Origin: Actinomycetota bacterium
GTDB lineage: Bacteria; Actinomycetota; Thermoleophilia; Gaiellales; F1-60-MAGs149
NCBI GenBank assembly: GCA_947481755.1
Contig: CANKHS010000052.1
Location: forward strand, 1-7,957
DNA: 7,957 bases
Direction of reading: 5' to 3'
This document shows, one piece after another, positions 5,435-7,957 of the stretch (its first letter is position 1; each line of letters opens with the position of its first letter). The notes below the pieces were generated by a model. It did not search any database. It was not told where the DNA came from and saw nothing but the letters and a program-made list of their open reading frames with translations. A program made the translations under genes and the position numbers.

Positions 5435-6694
5435 ATGGCTACACGCCCAGAACACGATTTCGACACGGTGGTGATGAAGTTCGGTGGCTCGTCTGTGGCC
5501 GACGCCGAGAAGATCAAGAATGTTGCTGCTCGCATGGTTGCGATGCGCAAGGGTGGCAAGCGTGTGGTGGGCACGGTTTCGGCGATGGGCAAGACGACGG
5601 ATGGGCTGATCGAGCTGGCCAATCAGGTCTCGGCCCAGCCGAATGGTCGCGAGATGGACATGTTGTTGTCGACGGGCGAGCGCATCTCGTGCGCCCTCGT
5701 GGCGATGGCGATCCACGACATGGGCTTTGAAGCTGTTTCGTTGACGGGTTCGCAGGCTGGCATCGAGACGGATGCTGCGCATACGAAGGCGAAGATCACG
5801 AACATTCGCGCCGACCGTGTGGTCGAGGCGCTCGACGACGGCAAGATCGTGCTGGTCGCGGGCTTCCAGGGTGTCTCGCCGGAGACGAAGGACGTCACCA
5901 CGCTCGGCCGCGGTGGCTCGGATGCCACGGCCGTCGCGCTGGCCGCTGCGCTCGGTGCCGCGTGCGAGATCTACTCGGATGTGGCGGGTATCTTCACCGC
6001 CGATCCACGCATCGTTCCGAACGCCCGTAAGCAGCCACGGATTTCGTATGACGAGATGCTGGAGATGTCGGCGTCTGGCGCCAAGGTGTTGATGCTCCGT
6101 TCGGTGGAGCTGGCTCGTAATCATGGTGTGCGTGTGCACGCCCGCTCGACCTTCTCGGACGAGGAGGGAACCTGGATTGGAGAGGAAGGCATGGAACAGG
6201 CGATCATCTCGGGTGTCACCCATAACGAGAAGGAAGTCGTCTTCACGCTGACTGGCATTCCTGACGTGCCGGGTGCTGCCGCAACGGTGTTCGATGCGGT
6301 CGCCAAGCATGGCGTCAACGTCGACACGATTCTGCAGAACGTCGTGCATGGTGTGGCCGAGTTGTCGTTCTCGGTCCCGACGGAGGATGTCGGCATTGCC
6401 CGCATCGCGATCGAGGAGGCCACGCAGACGCTTGGCCCGATGACGGTCGAGGAAGACCACGAGCTCGGCAAGGTCAGCCTGATTGGCGCGGGCATGCGCT
6501 CGCACCCAGGCGTCGCGGCAAAGATGTTTCGCACCCTCGCCGACCTGGGCATCAACCTGCGGATGATCACCACCTCGCCGATCAAGGCGTCGTGCATGAT
6601 TGCCAAGAGCGAGATCCCCACGGCGGTGCAGGCGCTCCATGCGGCCTTCGAGCTCGAGAACGAGCCGACGGAAGAAGAGGCTGTTCGTGCCTAG
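5435..6694 (+). CDS. lysC: Aspartate kinase
   Basis: This 419-residue enzyme phosphorylates L-aspartate with ATP, the first step to lysine, threonine, methionine and diaminopimelate. The kinase domain (about 11-250) has KFGGSSV (15-21), STGERIS (79-85), GRGGSDATAVALAAALGA (158-175) and FTADPRIVPNA (187-197). Two ACT domains follow, at about 268-335 (GIPDVPGAAATVFDAV) and 346-410 (GKVSLIGAGMRSHPGV), where amino-acid feedback inhibition is expected. The length fits the actinobacterial class, about 420 residues. ATG 5435 has no evident Shine-Dalgarno, while an internal ATG at 6191 has a strong one, probably giving a separate ACT-only beta subunit. No riboswitch precedes the gene. The stop lies inside the start region of asd. 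Confidence 0.97.
   Translation: MATRPEHDFDTVVMKFGGSSVADAEKIKNVAARMVAMRKGGKRVVGTVSAMGKTTDGLIELANQVSAQPNGREMDMLLSTGERISCALVAMAIHDMGFEAVSLTGSQAGIETDAAHTKAKITNIRADRVVEALDDGKIVLVAGFQGVSPETKDVTTLGRGGSDATAVALAAALGAACEIYSDVAGIFTADPRIVPNARKQPRISYDEMLEMSASGAKVLMLRSVELARNHGVRVHARSTFSDEEGTWIGEEGMEQAIISGVTHNEKEVVFTLTGIPDVPGAAATVFDAVAKHGVNVDTILQNVVHGVAELSFSVPTEDVGIARIAIEEATQTLGPMTVEEDHELGKVSLIGAGMRSHPGVAAKMFRTLADLGINLRMITTSPIKASCMIAKSEIPTAVQALHAAFELENEPTEEEAVRA
6179..6193 (+). promoter_or_regulatory. Internal ribosome binding site and start for the lysC beta subunit
   Basis: GGAGAGGAAGG (6179-6189) precedes an in-frame ATG (6191-6193, Met253 of LysC). Starting here would give a 167-residue product containing only the two ACT domains, beginning MEQAIISGV. 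From memory this aligns with the start of the Corynebacterium glutamicum LysC beta subunit (MEEAVLTGV), where alpha2beta2 enzyme is made from one gene by in-frame overlapping starts. The binding site is much better than that of full-length lysC. Confidence 0.65.
6671..6689 (+). promoter_or_regulatory. Ribosome binding site of asd inside lysC
   Basis: GAAGAAGAGG (6671-6680) lies six bases before GTG 6687-6689 and within the last codons of lysC. It decides the asd start and points to coupled translation of the two enzymes. Confidence 0.75.
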
Positions 6695-7688
6695 AGTCGC
6701 GATTCTTGGTGCGACGGGCGCGGTTGGTCGCACGATGCTGGAGGTGCTCGAGGAGCGCGACCTGCCGATCGACGAGCTGGTCTTGCTCGCGTCAGAGCGC
6801 AGCGCCGGCACGAAGGTCCAATTCAAAGGCGAGCAGCTGACGGTCCAGGCCGTCTCTGCCGAATCCTTCGACGGCATCGATGTCGCAATCTTCTCGGCGG
6901 GCGCCACCCGTTCGCGCGAGTGGGCGCCAGTCGCAGTCGCCGCAGGCGCAACGGTCGTCGACAACTCGTCGGCCTTCCGCATGCAGGCCGACGTGCCGCT
7001 GGTGGTGGCGGACGTCAACCCCCACGCCATCCGCGGCCATGCGGGTGTGATTGCCAATCCGAATTGTTCGACGATGCAACTGATGCCCGTCTTGCGTCCG
7101 GTGCGCGACGCCGTCGGCCTCGAGCGCATCACGGTTGCCACGTACCAGGCCGTCTCGGGCACGGGCCAGGCCGCCATCGACGCGTTGCGTGCTGAGGCCG
7201 CCGACGTCTTGGCCGGCAACGACAACCCCGAGCCACGCCAGTACCCGAAGGCGATCGCCTTCGACGTCTTGCCAGTCGCAGGCTCGTTCTCGGGCGATCA
7301 GGGCTACACGGATGAGGAACTCAAACTCGTCCACGAGTCCCGCAAAATCCTCGACCTCCCGGACCTCCGCGTCTCCGCCATGTGCACCCGCGTGCCCGTC
7401 ATCAACGGCCACTCCGAGGCCGTCTGGCTCGAAACCCGCGAGCCCCTCTCGGCCCGCGCCTTCCGCACGCTGCTCGAGGCCGAAGCAGGCATCACGGTCT
7501 TGGACGACGCCGAGACCATGACGTACCCCACGGCCCGTCAAGCCACGGGCAAAGACGGCATCTTCGTCGGACGCATTCGTGAGGACCTGGGTTGTCCGAA
7601 TGGGTTGGCGTGCTGGGTCGTTGGTGACAATCTCCGCAAAGGGGCTGCGTCAAACGCAGTCGACATCGCGGCGCTCCTGTTGGCTTAA
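6687..7688 (+). CDS. asd: Aspartate-semialdehyde dehydrogenase
   Basis: This 333-residue enzyme reduces aspartyl phosphate, the LysC product, to aspartate semialdehyde with NADPH. The start is GTG 6687, because the nucleotide-binding strand VPRVAILGATGAVG must be at the N-terminus; extending the frame upstream adds only an Arg/Ser-rich shadow of lysC. Motifs are GATGAVG (8-14), SSAFRM with a phosphate-binding Arg98, NPNCST with catalytic Cys127 (124-129), YQAVSGTG (153-160), EELK (210-213) and RVPVINGHSE with Arg235 and catalytic His242 (235-244). The length is normal and all key residues are present. It overlaps lysC by 8 nt with its ribosome binding site inside that gene, so the pair should be made together. 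Confidence 0.97.
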   Translation: MPRVAILGATGAVGRTMLEVLEERDLPIDELVLLASERSAGTKVQFKGEQLTVQAVSAESFDGIDVAIFSAGATRSREWAPVAVAAGATVVDNSSAFRMQADVPLVVADVNPHAIRGHAGVIANPNCSTMQLMPVLRPVRDAVGLERITVATYQAVSGTGQAAIDALRAEAADVLAGNDNPEPRQYPKAIAFDVLPVAGSFSGDQGYTDEELKLVHESRKILDLPDLRVSAMCTRVPVINGHSEAVWLETREPLSARAFRTLLEAEAGITVLDDAETMTYPTARQATGKDGIFVGRIREDLGCPNGLACWVVGDNLRKGAASNAVDIAALLLA

Positions 7689-7722
7689 GAGACCGCCAGC
7701 GAAACGGAGATTGAGAGGAGCC

Positions 7723-7756
7723 ATTGGCCCAAGCGCGTAGCGGTTGGGTAGCCAAT
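7723..7756 (+). other. Inverted repeat downstream of asd
   Basis: ATTGGC (7723-7728) pairs with GCCAAT (7751-7756), and the adjoining CCAA (7729-7732) with TTGG (7744-7747), leaving a GTA bulge and an 11-base loop. It begins 34 bases after the asd stop. ATTGCG (7755-7760) and CGCAAT (7773-7778) form a second, overlapping stem. Neither is followed by a T tract, so a role in ending or stabilising the asd transcript is only possible. Confidence 0.35.
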
Positions 7757-7786
7757 TGCGACTCACAATTTGCGCAATAAAGAGGT

Positions 7787-7801
7787 CTGCGCGAAGCGCA
7801 G
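7787..7801 (-). terminator. Candidate terminator of the minus-strand BRCT gene
   Basis: CTGCGC (7787-7792) and GCGCAG (7796-7801) form a perfect 6-bp stem with a three-base loop. Read on the minus strand, the hairpin lies 28 bases after the stop of the BRCT-domain gene and is followed by ACCTCTTTATT, a weak T-rich tail. It fits a short intrinsic terminator for that gene; in the plus direction no T tract follows. Confidence 0.4.
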
Positions 7802-7829
7802 TCAACAACATGCACTTGCGAGTCCGGCC

Positions 7830-7957
7830 TCATTGCCTAATGAGCATGAGGAACGCTTCCTCCTTGAGAATCGGCACACCGAGTTTCTCCGCTTTAGCGA
7901 GTTTAGATCCTGGGTCCGAGCCAACCACGACGTACCCAGTGCTCTTCGAAACAGCAC
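7830..7957 (-). CDS. ligA: C-terminal BRCT domain, probably NAD-dependent DNA ligase (partial)
   Basis: The minus strand is open from the window edge to TGA at 7830-7832, giving the last 41 residues of a protein whose 5' part lies outside. The tail reads AVSKSTGYVVVGSDPGSKLA followed by KAEKLGVPILKEEAFLMLIR and Q. This is the second half of a BRCT domain: the VSKSTGYVVVG strand, the PGSKLAKAEKLGV helix start and the EEAF near the end are the arrangement at the C-terminus of bacterial LigA, which seals nicks using NAD+. Other proteins ending in a similar BRCT domain, such as some DnaQ-like exonucleases, cannot be excluded. Codon use (AAA, ATT, AGG) is less GC-rich than in dnaX-asd. The gene converges on asd. 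Confidence 0.8.
   Translation of the reverse strand, partial: AVSKSTGYVVVGSDPGSKLAKAEKLGVPILKEEAFLMLIRQ

Noticed and set aside
5408..7225. Minus-strand open frame of 605 codons opposite lysC and asd
   Set aside because: His/Arg-rich antisense translation without motifs, opposite two fully conserved enzymes.
7724..7800. tRNA-like stretch (GTAGCGGTTGGGTAGC resembles a D arm)
   Set aside because: No acceptor stem and no T-arm consensus downstream; it does not fold as a cloverleaf.

Overview
The window looks like a chromosomal housekeeping segment of an actinobacterium. The estimated GC content is about 60-65 percent, and starts are often GTG (dnaX, recR, asd, probably the CDF gene). The gene order is SRP RNA - dnaX - ybaB - recR - lysC - asd, the kind of arrangement known from Actinomycetota. 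lysC also carries an in-frame internal start matching the alpha/beta aspartokinase arrangement of Corynebacterium. A deep lineage such as Thermoleophilia is possible, but that is a guess.

Layout. Positions 1-138 hold a long imperfect palindrome (30-66) of REP-like character, inside a frame that is open from the window edge. Positions 135-1040 (+) encode a cation diffusion facilitator (zinc-type efflux) with both HxxxD metal sites. Positions 1044-1310 (-) hold a small acidic ORF of unknown function, convergent with the CDF gene. Positions 1375-2244 (+) encode a two-helix membrane protein with an extracytoplasmic domain and a Thr/Pro/Ala-rich tail. Positions 2267-2537 (+) encode a complete large-type SRP RNA, including the Alu domain, the GGAA-capped domain IV and the closing helix. 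A GC hairpin (2547-2569) separates it from dnaX (2589-4484). dnaX overlaps ybaB (4481-4786) by ATGA, and recR (4793-5386) follows after 6 nt. After a 48-nt gap containing a palindrome come lysC (5435-6694) and asd (6687-7688), which overlap by 8 nt. A 141-nt intergenic stretch with several hairpins then separates asd from the C-terminal end of a minus-strand BRCT-domain gene, most likely ligA (7830 to the edge).

How the genes work together. dnaX (clamp-loader tau subunit), ybaB (nucleoid-associated) and recR (recombination mediator) form a replication and repair cluster, packed tightly enough to be one transcript. lysC and asd catalyse the first two steps of the aspartate pathway to lysine, methionine, threonine and diaminopimelate; their overlap suggests translational coupling. 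The SRP RNA is an independent housekeeping RNA often found next to dnaX.

I found no phage, defence, CRISPR or secondary-metabolite system. The points most worth a second look are the palindrome at 30-66, the strong internal ribosome binding site in lysC, the orphan ORF at 1044-1310, and the small inverted repeats placed just before gene starts.
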